From the NCBI RefSeq assembly GCF_010389155.1, contig NC_057763.1:40034645-40098644 (forward strand): DNA of 64,000 nt, read 5' to 3'. This stretch comes from Erigeron canadensis (lineage: Eukaryota > Streptophyta > Magnoliopsida > Asterales > Asteraceae). Under the pieces are notes generated by a model. The model searched no databases, was not told the DNA's origin, and worked only from the letters and a program-made list of their open reading frames with translations. Below are positions 27,649 to 39,388 of this stretch, in pieces; the first letter of the stretch is position 1; the number at the start of each line of letters is the position of its first letter. Position numbers and translations under genes: made by a program.

Positions 27649-28035
27649 TATAAGTACACAAGATACATGTTTAGAAAAATTAAATTAGGTCAATATTTCT
27701 TCAAGATACAAAAAATTTAATCATAAAATGGTAAGTTTTGTATTTCATGTCTATTACATGTATTTATGTCTATTAATAGAAGATGATAGTTCGATTAATG
27801 TTTCTAAACATGCGACTTGTTGGACATGTTAGAAAAAACTTTTATTCCATTTTAAAAATGTTTTTTTTTTTAATTTCAACAATAAAAATTAACATGAAAA
27901 CATGTTGTCTAAAAAGAAATGGACTTTATGATATTTAAACTAAACATAAAAAATCTTATTTAATATATAAATTAAACTACCTTTAGTGAAATTAACTAAT
28001 TAACAAATTGCAGTGATTTTAAACTATCTTTAAAA

Positions 28036-28064
28036 CTAGACATTTCAACGCCCGCTATGCGGGC
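28036..28064 (-). repeat. Helitron-like 3' terminus with hairpin
   Basis: CTAG at 28036-28039, 10 bases, then a perfect hairpin GCCCGC-TAT-GCGGGC (28050-28064). The arrangement matches a minus-oriented Helitron 3' end, with a stem different from the element at 18811. Confidence 0.65.
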
Positions 28065-28827
28065 TGCAATAATCATGGATACGTGATGCCGCAAGTAAAT
28101 AAAAATATATTGATTTAAAAGCAATGTTACGACAACCTTAAAAAATGTTACTCCATTCAAGCCCGAAAAACATATATATGAAAAACCAAAAAGTAACTCG
28201 TGTTTGGAAACCCGAAAAAATGTGTCGTGGACGAATAGTAACGCGCCACATAGGCGGATACTGTTCACGGTGGTGGATAAGTAGGCCTTTCTTGCAGACC
28301 GATCCCATTAAATACATAAATTTACTTTTTAAAAGAATCTAAAAAACAAAGCAAATAAAACTATTAAAAAAAATATAGATGAGCAAAATCCAAAATAAGA
28401 TAGCTGAAATCTAAAAAAACCTTAAACAATATGATAAACTCACTGAAACGTCTGACATATAAGTTTTAAAAAAATAAAAATAAGCAAGCTAGTAGGCAGC
28501 TGCACAGCTATCTGGGAGCCTGCTTCACTACTCATCATTGTATTCGACAAATAGTAACGCGTCACGTGGCGGTTACTGTTCATTACTCCATCTCCATTAA
28601 TATAGGACACGTGAAAATCAGTGACTAAAAACAATAATAACCTAGGAAACCAATTACGATTAAAAAATAAACTCTTGCAATTACCTTAATCGATTGGAAT
28701 CGCAGCATTCCCTTCACCAATGGAAACGAAAGCGAAGACAGTATACAACATACAACAGATATATATGAAATAAAGATAAGGATTTTTCCATTATATTCCC
28801 CACTGTAAAAATCGTACACGTAGCAAC

Positions 28828-28951
28828 ACACCACTAATTCATCCCATATATTTGCCACACACCACTAATTCATCCCATATATTTGCCACACACCACTAAT
28901 TCATCCCATATATTTGCCACACACCACTAATTCATCCCATATATTTGCCAC
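28828..28951 (+). repeat. Tandem repeat, 4 x 31 bp
   Basis: Four perfect head-to-tail copies of a 31-bp unit starting acaccactaattcatcccat and ending tatttgccac. No spacers, so not a CRISPR array; the identity of copies suggests recent expansion or slippage. Confidence 0.97.
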
Positions 28952-29569
28952 CTAAACTTAGACTTTTAAGATAAGCAAATAATAAAAATGAGAGGCGAAG
29001 GACTCGATCTCGGGTTAATGCAAACCGGAAACAAACCCCAAACCAACTAATCTAAAGGCAGTTTTATTAATTTTTTTGTGTATTAAATACATACGTAAAC
29101 TTTATTTGACCACTATTCACATTCAATTAACATATTAAAGAAAGTAACACTTTTGATTTTAATGCATTGGAGAAAACACCATGCTAATATACACATAAAA
29201 TCTTGTAGATCGCAAGCACAAGGTACACAAAAGCACGTTTGTCTTTTGAAAAATTGTAATCTCATGATTAATTGAACTAGTGAATGTGATATACGATTAT
29301 ATGTGTTTCTTTACATCAAATTATAATTATGTGTTTCATAAAACTAGCCGATAACTAATAGCTATAACGGTAAGTTAGTAGCTGAAAAATGTATTTTAAT
29401 ATTTGATAAAATAGTTGTAACTTTTAATGATACGTGTAAAATGACACAAATGAACATAAGTTAACATTTAATATTAACATAACCTTTAAGTTCAAATAAC
29501 TTGTTAATAATCGTAAAAGACAACATTTAATCAAAACTAATAATAATCAATATCTTTCCGTTGTCATTT

Positions 29570-29873
29570 TTTTAAAAGTGTTGATCATTTGCTCGCAATA
29601 AGAGATCTAGTTCACGTTGTTTTTAACCGGGTTCGTGCTAGAGAGTCCCATCACCCTCAATACCTAGTAGGAGAAGAAATCTCAACTAAACCGTCTAAAG
29701 ACAATATTTAACTGGGATAAACTTTGTCCTCTATGCAAAACTTAAACCTGCTTCATTGGGGGATTTTATTTATAAAATTTCTTCTTAAAATGTTTTTTTC
29801 ATATCTCGGACTCGAGACTTCTAACATGTAAAGGTAATGTTCAACCACTGAGTTATAATGAAAATACTTTTCA
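29570..29873 (-). repeat. SINE, family B, minus copy
   Basis: On the minus strand the head reads CATTATAACTCAGTGGTTGA with a B-box-like GTCTCGAGTCCGAGA; the body reads ATCCCAGTTAAATATTG, CGGTTTAGTTGAGA, AGGTATTGAGGGT and AACTAGATCTC. The same order of blocks is found in the plus copy at 36689-36992. A short flanking repeat TTGTCATTT lies at 29561-29569 and 29874-29882. Confidence 0.8.
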
Positions 29874-30688
29874 TTGTCATTTCTAGCGATGTGCTTCTAA
29901 CTAAGAACATCTCTAATAAAAAGCTTTTTCTAAAAGCTTTTTACTATTCTATCATATGAAACTAAAAGTTTTTTCACGAAACTAAAATTTTTTTGTTAAA
30001 AACTTATGGCGCGTTTGGTTCACAAAATGTTTTGGGAAGAAATGAAATCTGTCAAAAGAATTAAAATCTGAAGGAATGGAATTTGACGGAATGTTTTTGA
30101 TTTTTTGAAGATTTAAATGAGGGATGAAATGAAATTCCTTGCCCCATCCCCAAGGAATGGAAGTTAACGGAATTAATAGCTTTATTTCGGACAATCTAAA
30201 TCATTGTGAACAAATACTAAAAATTGTTTAATAAAATTTGTTATATGAGTTTTCATAATTATTGGAAGCTCATAATGAAATCAGTTTTTTAAATCTTCAA
30301 TAATAGGATCGTAGAGTATTAATTTGTTAACATACAAATTTAAAATTAGGTTGTTAGAGATTCTTTTTGATATAGTTAATAAAAAAAAAAAACACAAAAG
30401 ATTCTTTCTGATATATAGGTTTCTGGTAAATAAACGTCTAGATGTGTTGTGATTAAAAAAAAAAAAAAAAAGTGTTTTGTGGTCGAAAATATATAACGTG
30501 TCCAACGACATTTCTCTTGCTTTGCATTCGTCTCACATCACATCACATCACATCATACATATACAAACATGGTCTTGCGAATTTTCACACACAACATCAC
30601 CCAGTCAAAATCACACAGAAAACGATCATATAAACACATATATACATCCATACATATAGATTTAATTTGATTTGATTTGATATAGAAG

Positions 30689-31989
30689 ATGATGACTGCA
30701 ACAGTAGTAGCATCATCAGAGGTGACAGTGGTCAACGACGTCGTTTCTCACCTCGTTAGTATTTCTTTCGTTACTTTTCGGAATACTTTTATTTGTAGAA
30801 GATAAGTTTTTTAAGATTTGTATGTTTTTGTAGCAGGAGAAAAGGTCAGTACCTGAAGCAGGTGTTGACCCGCAAACTTTTCCAAACATAAGATCAGGTA
30901 GCTATGCGGATATCGGGCCTCGAAGATCAATGGAAGATGAACATATAAGAATAGATGACTTGTCTCCTTATATAATGGGTTCTTCTGTCCCAAACCCGAC
31001 TGCTTTTTACGGAGTATGTCTGTTTGACTGTTTTTTCGATTATCTGTCTGTGTTTCCTATGTATGTATAGTGGAACTAGATTATAGTAATTAGTAAGGTA
31101 GTGCAGGTATTTGATGGTCATGGAGGACAGGAAGCCGCGGCTTATTTGAAAAATAATGTGACGCGTTTATTTTTTCAAAATGAGCAAATTTATCAAGGAG
31201 ATGATGTTGAAAAGTCTCTTCGGGAAGCATTTCTTTTGGCGGATTCTGCTTTGGCTGACGATTCCAGTGTTGGCTCTTCTTCAGGGACTACTGCGTTGAC
31301 AGCTTTATTGTTAGGAAGGTATACTTATCCAAAATTCTTGGACGATTTTATGATAACTTTCTAAAAGTAATGGGAATTGTCTCATTTTGATTTGAAAAGG
31401 GGACATTTTTTAGATGAATGTTGTTTCTGTTTGCAGGCTGCTTGTGGTAGCCAATGCAGGAGACTGTAGAGCAGTTCTTTGCAGAAAAGGAGAGGCGATT
31501 GATATGTCAAATGATCACAGACCAACTCATCCTACAGAACGAAGGCGTATAGAGGAACTTGGAGGGTTTGTTGATGATGGGTATCTTAATGGTGTTCTCT
31601 CAGTAACCAGGGCGTTAGGAGATTGGGACATGAAGTTAGCTTTAGGGACTGCGTCGTCACTAATAGCAGACCCAGAAATTCAACAGATGATACTAACGGA
31701 AGATGATGAGTTCCTCATACTTGGGTGTGATGGGATTTGGGATGTACTATCAAGTCAACAAGCGGTTAGTCGGGTGCGTCGTGGCTTACGTCGGCATGAT
31801 GACCCTGAGCAGTGCGCTAAAGATCTTGTCAGGGAGGCCTTGCGTCTCGGCACCTATGACAATCTCACTGTCATTGTTGTTTGTTTTACTTCCATGGACT
31901 ATTTCAGAGATACATCACAACATAAGTTGAAATGCTTCAGTATCCCCACACAGGCATTCTGCAGCTTCAAGAATTTGCGGAAAAAATGA
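30689..31989 (+). CDS. Protein phosphatase 2C (PP2C)
   Basis: Mg/Mn-dependent Ser/Thr phosphatase of the plant PP2C family, similar to the At1g48040/At3g17250 type (recalled, not searched). Exons: 30689-30754, 30834-31013, 31107-31318, 31437-31989; 1011 nt, 336 aa. Metal-binding and core motifs are all visible: [55 protein letters not shown], and DNLTVIVV. No transmembrane or signal segment is seen, so probably cytosolic or nuclear. Exon 2 has a tandem TAGCAG acceptor, so one Gln codon (30834-30836) may be alternatively included. The gene ends 227 bases from the stop of the convergent START-domain gene. Confidence 0.95.
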
Positions 31990-32216
31990 TGAGTGCAAAA
32001 ATGTTTGTAGATATACGAGTGAAAAATGAGTTGTTTAGCCTGGATCATGTGATCCGAGGCATTTTTGTTGTATGTACATTATGGAAAAGTATCTAATTCA
32101 ACCACAAGCACATTCACCATTTCTGCTTGAACTTGTATTTAACAGTCCAATGCATGGCAGAATTTACAGGATTTGACAGAAAACTAATGTGATGCACTAA
32201 TATGGAGTAACAACTC

Positions 32217-35200
32217 TCAGACTGAATCCGTTTGGTATGTCCTTGCAAAGTTAGCAAACCTTTCCAACCCACGTCCCAGCAAGTTTGCAGTGAAAGGTTG
32301 TAAAGCCTGCTTGAGTTCACATAAAATAAATCTTGTTTAGAGCAACTCCAAAATGCATTTTTTTTAATTTCTAAACCTGTCTATCACTAACATCTTAAAT
32401 GTAACTCATAATGCCAATTGTAAAAGTACTTACAGCTGCCACAGGGGCCAATAGTTGAGGTACTTCATATGAAACTGTAAGCTGTAATTACAGAATTTCC
32501 ATAATAATTCATATATAAGTAAGAATGTGACTGAAATGGATTTTGAGATAACGAGGCTTACTTCAACTAAACATGACGAGGAACCTTTAGGAAAAAATCG
32601 TACAGCTCCTCTGACAAAAATAACAAGCTTTCAGAAATTTCACACTATAAGCATAATTAAGGTAGCATGTATTAATTACCTGTTGGGAAGACCTTCTAAA
32701 GATCTCCAATGGATTTTTTGATTTGGGATTGGCTGCAAGATTCAACACCGTGACATCAAAGATATAGTAAGAGAAGGTACAGAGAGTTAGACTGGATTGA
32801 TTACCTGCATATTGCGAGCAAGCCAAGAAAATTCCAGATCACGCCCAAATGCTGAATACTTGAGAGTCCATCTTGACAGCTCAGGGTTGTCTTCTAATAC
32901 CTGCAACCAGCAGTCTCCAATATTCTAAAGTTTTTACAAAGTGAAAAAACTTTGTGGAACTAAAAAACAACTCAATGCACTCAATATACCTAGACCAATA
33001 TGTTTGATGTGAAAGGCAAAATTGCATAATCTTAATCGCTTGATAGTATTTAAATAAGAAATGGGTTGCTTAAATGTTTAGCCAACATAATATGCTCAGT
33101 ACATAGGATTTATGAATCGCAAAGATGATGTAATATAGCCAGATGAAGAACCAACTTGGGAAGAGAACAAACTGATATTTGTCTGTAGACTCCAAGTTCT
33201 GAGGGAGAAGAGGAGAACACAGGACTTTGAGCTGAATATCCATGCAGACCTAACGATGCAAGAACATAGAGATGCTACCCTAAGCTCGCTGGACATGTAC
33301 CAAATGGAGAGACATTCATGAAAAATCAGTAATAACTGATTTTGATATGTGTATGATTTGGGGTATAATCGATGTTCTTGGCATATAAATGTGACGTTTT
33401 TCTTACAAGGGGTCAACGCTGAAGTAAGATTGATCAAGAAATCAAGTTCCCAAAATAGGTAAGATTGTGCCCAGAAGGCCAGAAGTCAGTTTCCAAGAAT
33501 TAATGGAATCCTCTATTATTGGAATTATTCTATTTGACATACATGATGCATAAATGAAAAGACATCATGAGTAAAGATATTTAGCTTGCCTACCTGACAA
33601 CCAAATTATATGATTGCATTGGCCTATGTGACATCAATAGAGAACTACTGGAGTATTATGAGTGATAACATGCATATATAATTTTGAGACATAAACGAAG
33701 GGATTTAGAAACAATTTAAAGAAATCGGAAGAAATGGAAAAATAGATTATAACTATCAAGTGAATAAACTAACGAATATAAGGAAATTTTCAATAATAAA
33801 TCACAATTTAAGGTTTCTGAATATGAAACCCTCTATATGTTTATTCGAACAAAGTGCAAGTCTAGCGTAATTCGTGCGGACTAGAACTTCAGTATAACGT
33901 CAAGATAACTGACTGTTTTGATCACTAACTACATTGATTTAGTTAAACACTAGCAAGTGAGTTTAAATTTAAATACGGAAATATATTAAGAACAGAAGGA
34001 AGAAATTCAAATGAGGAAAGTATGTGGACCAAAGGGCTGCCACTGTTAGCATACTGAATAAGGTTAAAATGTATAGGAGACCTCACTTATAACAGTATAG
34101 AACACTAATCACGAGGCTTATGGGCATATGGTGTATGGCCTTGCAATATATATATATATATATATAGGTTGCCAAGTTCACAAACTTATTACTGTATATG
34201 CCAAGATTATACATATATTGTTTAAATAGTAAGTAATTACCAAGAATGCCATGCTGGGTAGTATATACGCAAAGAATGTAGTGTGCAAAGAATGACAAGG
34301 AACGTTTAATTTTTCTTTCTAGAAAGACGACTATAATAAATCTCACAAATTCGACACATCTATACAGAGTGTCCACCATGAAACTTGAATCCACAACCTA
34401 TGGGTTGATAGACCAAACTAGTTGTGCTCCTATGTAGATATGTAACAATATGTGATCAAGTGGCATTCCCAAAGAATTTCACTACAGCTTCGGGTATGCT
34501 AGCAAATATGCTTATAACTCAAGTTGGAGACTTTTGTTGTCTTAATAAGCTGTGCACATAGCTTATTAGCTTACCTCTTAGAAAAATGTGTTTCTACATA
34601 AGCTACATGTCGAACCAACGGATCAAACAATGCTAGCGGTTGAATTCATGTTGAATCATCTACAGCATTCCCTTCTTTTAATCTCTTAATGAAACTTAAA
34701 AGTGATATAAGTAATTCTCTACATGTGTTAGTGACTTTTGAATGCAGTATACATAGATACGATGACTTCAACGTACAGCCTAGTGCCATTGCTGGTTCTA
34801 GAGATTAGGCCTTTTTGTAAGCTAATCCCAATGAGAAACCGCATTCATCTGAAAAAGTCTCTGTGACGGGTCTGTGGAAGACTGGACTCTGGCGTAGCCG
34901 AGTGGCCCGGTCAAGTTTGCCAGAAAAAAAATCAATCTTTATTGATGCTACAATTACACTAGATTTTCTATGTGACTTCTCTTTGAACTTAATGTACATA
35001 GATTTTAAAGCAAGGGAATCGAAAAAACGATACCTTAACGGTGGAAATGAAAGGCATCCAACGAGGAATAGATTCTCTATCAAGATAACAATTATATGCT
35101 ACAGAAATCGGCACATCTATTTCCTTTTTAACCCTGCAGTTACAAAAAAATGGAATCAGTGTTACAAGTAGTAATAACAAATGAAAAAACATTATACAGC

Positions 35201-35456
35201 ATTTCAATAGATAGAGAAAAAGCAAAAAAGAATACGTGCAGTCCTGCCACTCCATGAGAATGGGGTGTTTGGATGTGGGTTTAGTGGTATTCCGCCCATG
35301 AATATGATGATGGATAATTGGACGGAATGATGTTGGGTCAAGGAATGGGGATGATAGTAGTGGAAGTTTGTTTGTTAAGTGGAGACTGTTTGAATACGTT
35401 GGCCGGCGGGATTTGATGGTTGTGACGGAGGAAAACAGGGTTGCAGATGACGACAT
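32217..35456 (-). CDS. COQ10/START-domain protein, probably plastid
   Basis: Polyketide cyclase/dehydrase-like (COQ10, SRPBCC fold) lipid-binding protein similar to At1g02475/At4g01883; function in plants is not established. Exons: 35456-35236, 35133-35034, 32900-32805, 32732-32680, 32610-32562, 32481-32434, 32306-32217; 657 nt, 218 aa. The first about 70 residues are Ser/Thr/His-rich without acidic residues, resembling a chloroplast transit peptide. The domain follows with KKEIDVPISVAYNCYLD, IPRWMPFISTVK, GRDLEFSWLARNMQ, IHWRSLEGLPNRGAV, and SYEVPQLLAPVAA. Intron 2 is about 2.1 kb (32901-35033) and contains AT-rich sequence and an (AT)n run but no gene. Confidence 0.88.
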
Positions 35457-37073
35457 ATCACCGGGAAGAGACCACCGGAGACTGTGTTGGTGGAGTTATG
35501 TGACTGAGAAAAAGAGAACTACTAATCAAATTTCTGTGGAGGAGCGTTGATGATTGGCTATTGTTAGACCCCACTGGCTTCAAATTATCTATTCATGGTT
35601 TTCAAATCAAAGTCAACAACTCGACACGTATGATTGTTTTAAATTTCAGTTTTAACTTTTTTGCGTTATGTTTTTTGTTTTTCATTTTCAAAAGTAAAAA
35701 AAAAATATCAAAATATTGTTTCCGAAATTTAATTATCTAATTCTAAACACTTTTATATATGGCTTTGGGTCTTGATCAACATTTTTAACACTTATTTATA
35801 CTTCTCCAACCCGTTAAAAATTACAAATTGAAAAACAAAATATTTATAGATCCAAATGTATAGTTTTAGATAGAGTAACTATAATATATTTATGAAAAAT
35901 GTTAAATGTAAATACTGCATTTAACGTGCATTAAAAGATTGTAAATTTAATCCAACTAAAAACAATCACCACCAGTAACAATAAATAAGAAAAAAACTAA
36001 ATAGACAATTTGGGGGAAAACAACGTAATCACAAATTAGGACACAAAATAAATTATATGGAGATAAATATAAACCTTATGTGGAGCTAGTCGATGAAGAA
36101 AAAAAACAGGGGAATGGATAGTATGGTTGTATGGGTGTTTTAGAGTTTAGACTTTTAGTGAGAGAAATAAAAAATGAAAATGGATCAGCTATTAACATGA
36201 AAGCCCGTTATTTGTTGGGTTGAGCTATAATGTTTCCCTCACTAAACCTGCTATGCGGGGTTCCGGGAGAGTTTACTCCAAGGATTCGAGTTCGATTCTT
36301 GGTAGGTTCTCCGCTTAGTGCGAGATCCTTTTGTTGTGCGATTAACATACATCATACGCGTCTGAGGTAAAATTCATTTGTCAAAAAAAATGAAAATAAT
36401 GTGTATTATTAAAATAGTATATATATATATATTTTATAATTTGGTCATATACTTAATTTGTAAATTTTAAACATAAAACTTCCCCAGCTAATGATTTTTT
36501 ATCACGTGAACTTCAATTTCACACCGATTATATGGATAGGCACGCTTATTTTGTTTATTAAATGGTTAAGTTTGGATTCAATTTTTCAATACAGATCAAA
36601 TGGGTTGAGTTTGGATAAATGTGTATATAAACTTATCAACCGTATTAAGAGAGACTACATTGGAATAAAAGTATAAATGAAAACTACTATACTTTTCATT
36701 ATAGTTCAGTGATTAAGCACCAGATTTTCATACTGAATGTCTCGAGTTCAAAATATTATAAGCACATATGAAAAAAATTCACAATAAAGTCCTCCAGTAA
36801 AATAGGTTTGAGTGCTGCAGATAAGGAAGAGTTTTATCCCAATTAAATATCGTGCTTTCAGGCGGTTTAGTTGGAAGTTTCTCATCCTAATAAGTATTGA
36901 GGGTAAGAGGGCTCTTTAGCGCAGACCCGTTTAAGACAATGTAAGCTAGATCCCCTGTTGTGAATAAATGATTCACACCAAATTTTTTTTTTAATGAAAA
37001 CTACTTTTTTTTTTTAATTATTTTATTATACTATTTTTAGAGCTTGAATACATCTTTTTAAAAAAACCTCTTA
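35457..37073. other. Intergenic with SINE
   Basis: Contains a tRNA-derived remnant with a B-box-like ggattcgagttcgattctt at about 36236-36380 (A box not seen) and the SINE at 36689-36992. No gene seen. Confidence 0.5.
36689..36992 (+). repeat. SINE, family B, plus copy
   Basis: tRNA-like head (TATAGTTCAGTGATTAAGCA, B-box-like GTCTCGAGTTCAAAA), about 300 bp, flanked by a perfect 13-bp target duplication AATGAAAACTACT at 36676-36688 and 36993-37005. Body blocks match the minus copy at 29570-29873. Confidence 0.88.
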
Positions 37074-37369
37074 GGCCCCTCCTTATAAGGAATGACGTCT
37101 AACTCACGTCTAACATTATTCATCAGTTTCTCTCTCTTCTAGACACACCTAGACACACCCCTCCTTATAACCCCCACTTCTAACTCACTTCTAACGCTAT
37201 TCATCCATTATTATATTCTTTCATTTTCATTTTTCATAAAACTAAACAAACACATTTTATTAAAATTAAAACACATTACATTACTTAAAAATAAAAGATA
37301 GTACAACAATAAAAAAGACGATATTGGAAAAAAAACATGAAATACTAAAAAACAATACGATTACTCTTT

Positions 37370-37816
37370 AATGTCATAGTCTTTGATTGACATTTTTCCT
37401 AATTCACGGTAAGCCGTTTCATTTGCCCACCACTTTGTCGTGTTCTGGGCATTTGACTTCCCATGTTGATTTGTCTTCTTCGCAGTTATTGTGGTACGAT
37501 TCCGCCCAAGTGCATTGGTCGGTCAATGTGTGACCGGCCTTAAAGACATGGTTGATGGCCCTCTTCACCCTTTTACTCTCATCCTGCAAAAGATAAGAGT
37601 ATGTCTGTTCGTGTTTCGACACCTTGCGGCCTGGTGCTTCTATTTCCTAAACGGCCTGGTCGCATTGTTGTCTCTTCTTCCTTAGGTAACCCAGGACCCC
37701 AGAAAGTTCAGTTTGAAGGAGGGTGTCCTCTTTGACATCCGCCATGATTCGTGTTTTCATCTCATCTTCAGTGAGACGAGGTCGGTGAACATTTGTCTTT
37801 GATGATGATGAAGCCA
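37370..37816 (-). pseudogene. Transposon-internal ORF remnant, left
   Basis: Starts MASSSSKTNVHRPRLTEDEM near 37816 (just after a TATA-like ctatttatag on this strand at about 37908), is interrupted by a stop near 37648, and continues with VKRAINHVFKAGHTL and, after a frame change, WWANETAYRELGKMS. I do not recognise the product. It diverges from the frame at 38142. Confidence 0.45.
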
Positions 37817-38141
37817 TTTGGAATGGTGAGTGAGTTAAGCAAATGAATCAAGTTTGTAGAATATTTTGAGTGGAATGGTGATGAAACTGGTTAAGGTTCT
37901 GAGTAGCTATTTATAGATTGATAATGTAGGTAGCCGTTAAGGACTGTAAATGTAAATATTTTGAAATTTTTGGCCGTTTCAGGGGCTGTAATTGTAAATT
38001 TTTTGAAGTGAACGTTGGAGGGACTGTAATTGTAAATATTTTGAATTTTGAACGTTGGAGGAGCGTCTTTGACTTCAGGCTATAAATATTGCCTCTTTAC
38101 TAGATCTTTCACTTCAAAACTCAAAATTCTATACATCTGCA

Positions 38142-38455
38142 ATGGCTTCTTTATCAAATGCCCCTAGCCTAAAACCACAAATGACTGTCGATCAAGTTGA
38201 TGACAGTATAATGGCCTTGTTGAAATTGGTGAAAAACTTTAAGCGAAAAAGAAATGGTGTGAAGAACAAATAAAGTATATACAGACAGGCCATTGTACTG
38301 AGCTTGCGTGTCAATACTTTACTTATTTGCAGGGGAAGTTTGACAAGTGTAAAGAAGTTGTGGTAGAAATTGCTTGTGCGATCATGATCTTGAATGAGTT
38401 CATCAGCTTTGCCAAAGCAGTTTTATGCCCAGAAGAAATAAGTAGGCTCTTTTAA
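38142..38455 (+). pseudogene. Transposon-internal ORF remnant, right
   Basis: MASLSNAPSLKPQMTVDQVD starts at 38142, about 60 bases after a TATA-like ggctataaatatt. A one-base frame change near 38245 breaks the frame. The continuation in the other frame (KKWCEEQIKYIQ ... CPEEISRLF) runs to a stop at about 38455. About 100 aa in total; unrecognised. The leader region holds repeated gaacgttggagg and ctgtaattgtaaat words. Confidence 0.45.
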
Positions 38456-39388
38456 TGTTATGTTGTATGTTTTTATTTAAGCAGTTTCTAATGTTTTTAA
38501 AATTATGAATAAACTTATGTTCTTAAAGTAGACTTATTTTATTAAAATACTTAAAAACATTACAATGAAAGTAGAAACAAAACACATAATTCAAACTAAA
38601 GCACACTTAATAAAAGTACAAAGTCTCTTCATAATCCAGAACAATCTAAAACGCAACAAAGAGAAGCTGCCTGAAGACATGCTCGTATCTAAAACTCCTC
38701 CCATACTTCTCCCGATACATCCGATTCGCCGTTGCATAATATTCCCCATCATCTTCGTTCCTAGGATGTGCAATCAACTGCATCCAAATTGCCTCAAACT
38801 CTTTACATTCCCTCCTCATCTTGCTTCAGTGACCATCCAAATTTTTTATGCTTCGTTGCATAAAAAATTATTATTTTTTTTAATTTCGGACCCACCTCTC
38901 TCCTTCCCTTTGCATCTGATTTCGGAAGCAACCTCCCAGACGCCGCCCAGATGCAGCCGATGTTACTAGCGTCTGGGGAGAAACCCGCGTCGGACTCCAA
39001 ATGGACGCATTCCTGGAAGCTCATAAGGTGCGGCCTTAATAGTCTTCATTGAGAAAATTATTAAAGAAAATAACAGGGTTACGTGTGTAAATCTAGATAT
39101 AATTAAAGAGGATATTAAGAAAATTTATCATATATCTTATTTTTGTTAATTTATGGTAGTGGAGTAATGAGTGTATGCATATATTAATTATTCGAATGTC
39201 CATGTGCAATCCTCATTCAAGGTATTATAAATCTGGTGAAAAAGAAGCCAACACCATATATACACATCTCTCTATACATAGGAACTAGTGAGGTTCATTT
39301 TTTTTGATATCCTTCCTTTGATTTTTCTTCATTTTATATACAACCTTTGAATTCGTTCCCTAATCAATTCTCACATATCCCACCATAT

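Larger units (their letters stand above)
24404..30688. other. Repeat-rich intergenic region
   Basis: No intact gene seen. Contents: an unrecognised 77-codon minus frame (25024-24791) that might be a Helitron-carried fragment; a 30-bp-period direct repeat at 26789-26845; a GC-rich GTCGTCGCC-like tract (27530-27620) in an AT-rich setting ending near CTAA at 27645-27648; a Helitron-like 3' end at 28036-28064; a four-copy 31-bp repeat (28828-28951); a tRNA-like head remnant at about 28985-29065; and a minus-strand SINE (about 29570-29873). A TTTGGTT/GGAATGG-rich segment (30005-30185) looks like a DNA transposon remnant. Confidence 0.55.
37074..39035. mobile_element. PIF/Harbinger-like DNA transposon with fossil ORFs
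   Basis: Terminal inverted repeats GGCCCCTCCTTATAAGG (left) and GGCCGCACCTTATGAGC (right, minus strand) match at 13 of 17 positions. TTA flanks both sides (37071-37073 and 39036-39038), the 3-bp target duplication typical of PIF/Harbinger. About 1.96 kb. It contains three coding remnants: a minus frame near 37816-37370, a plus frame 38142-38455 and a minus frame near 39024-38700. I see no transposase DDE motif. Confidence 0.7.

Noticed and set aside
28828..28951. Possible CRISPR-like array
   Set aside because: The units are contiguous with no spacers, and the genome is plant nuclear.
34146..34168. Regulatory (AT)n element
   Set aside because: A simple dinucleotide run inside the large START-gene intron; nothing marks it as functional.
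38565..38969. 134-codon plus-strand gene
   Set aside because: Lies inside the Harbinger-like element and opposite a more protein-like minus-strand remnant; AT-poor composition only.
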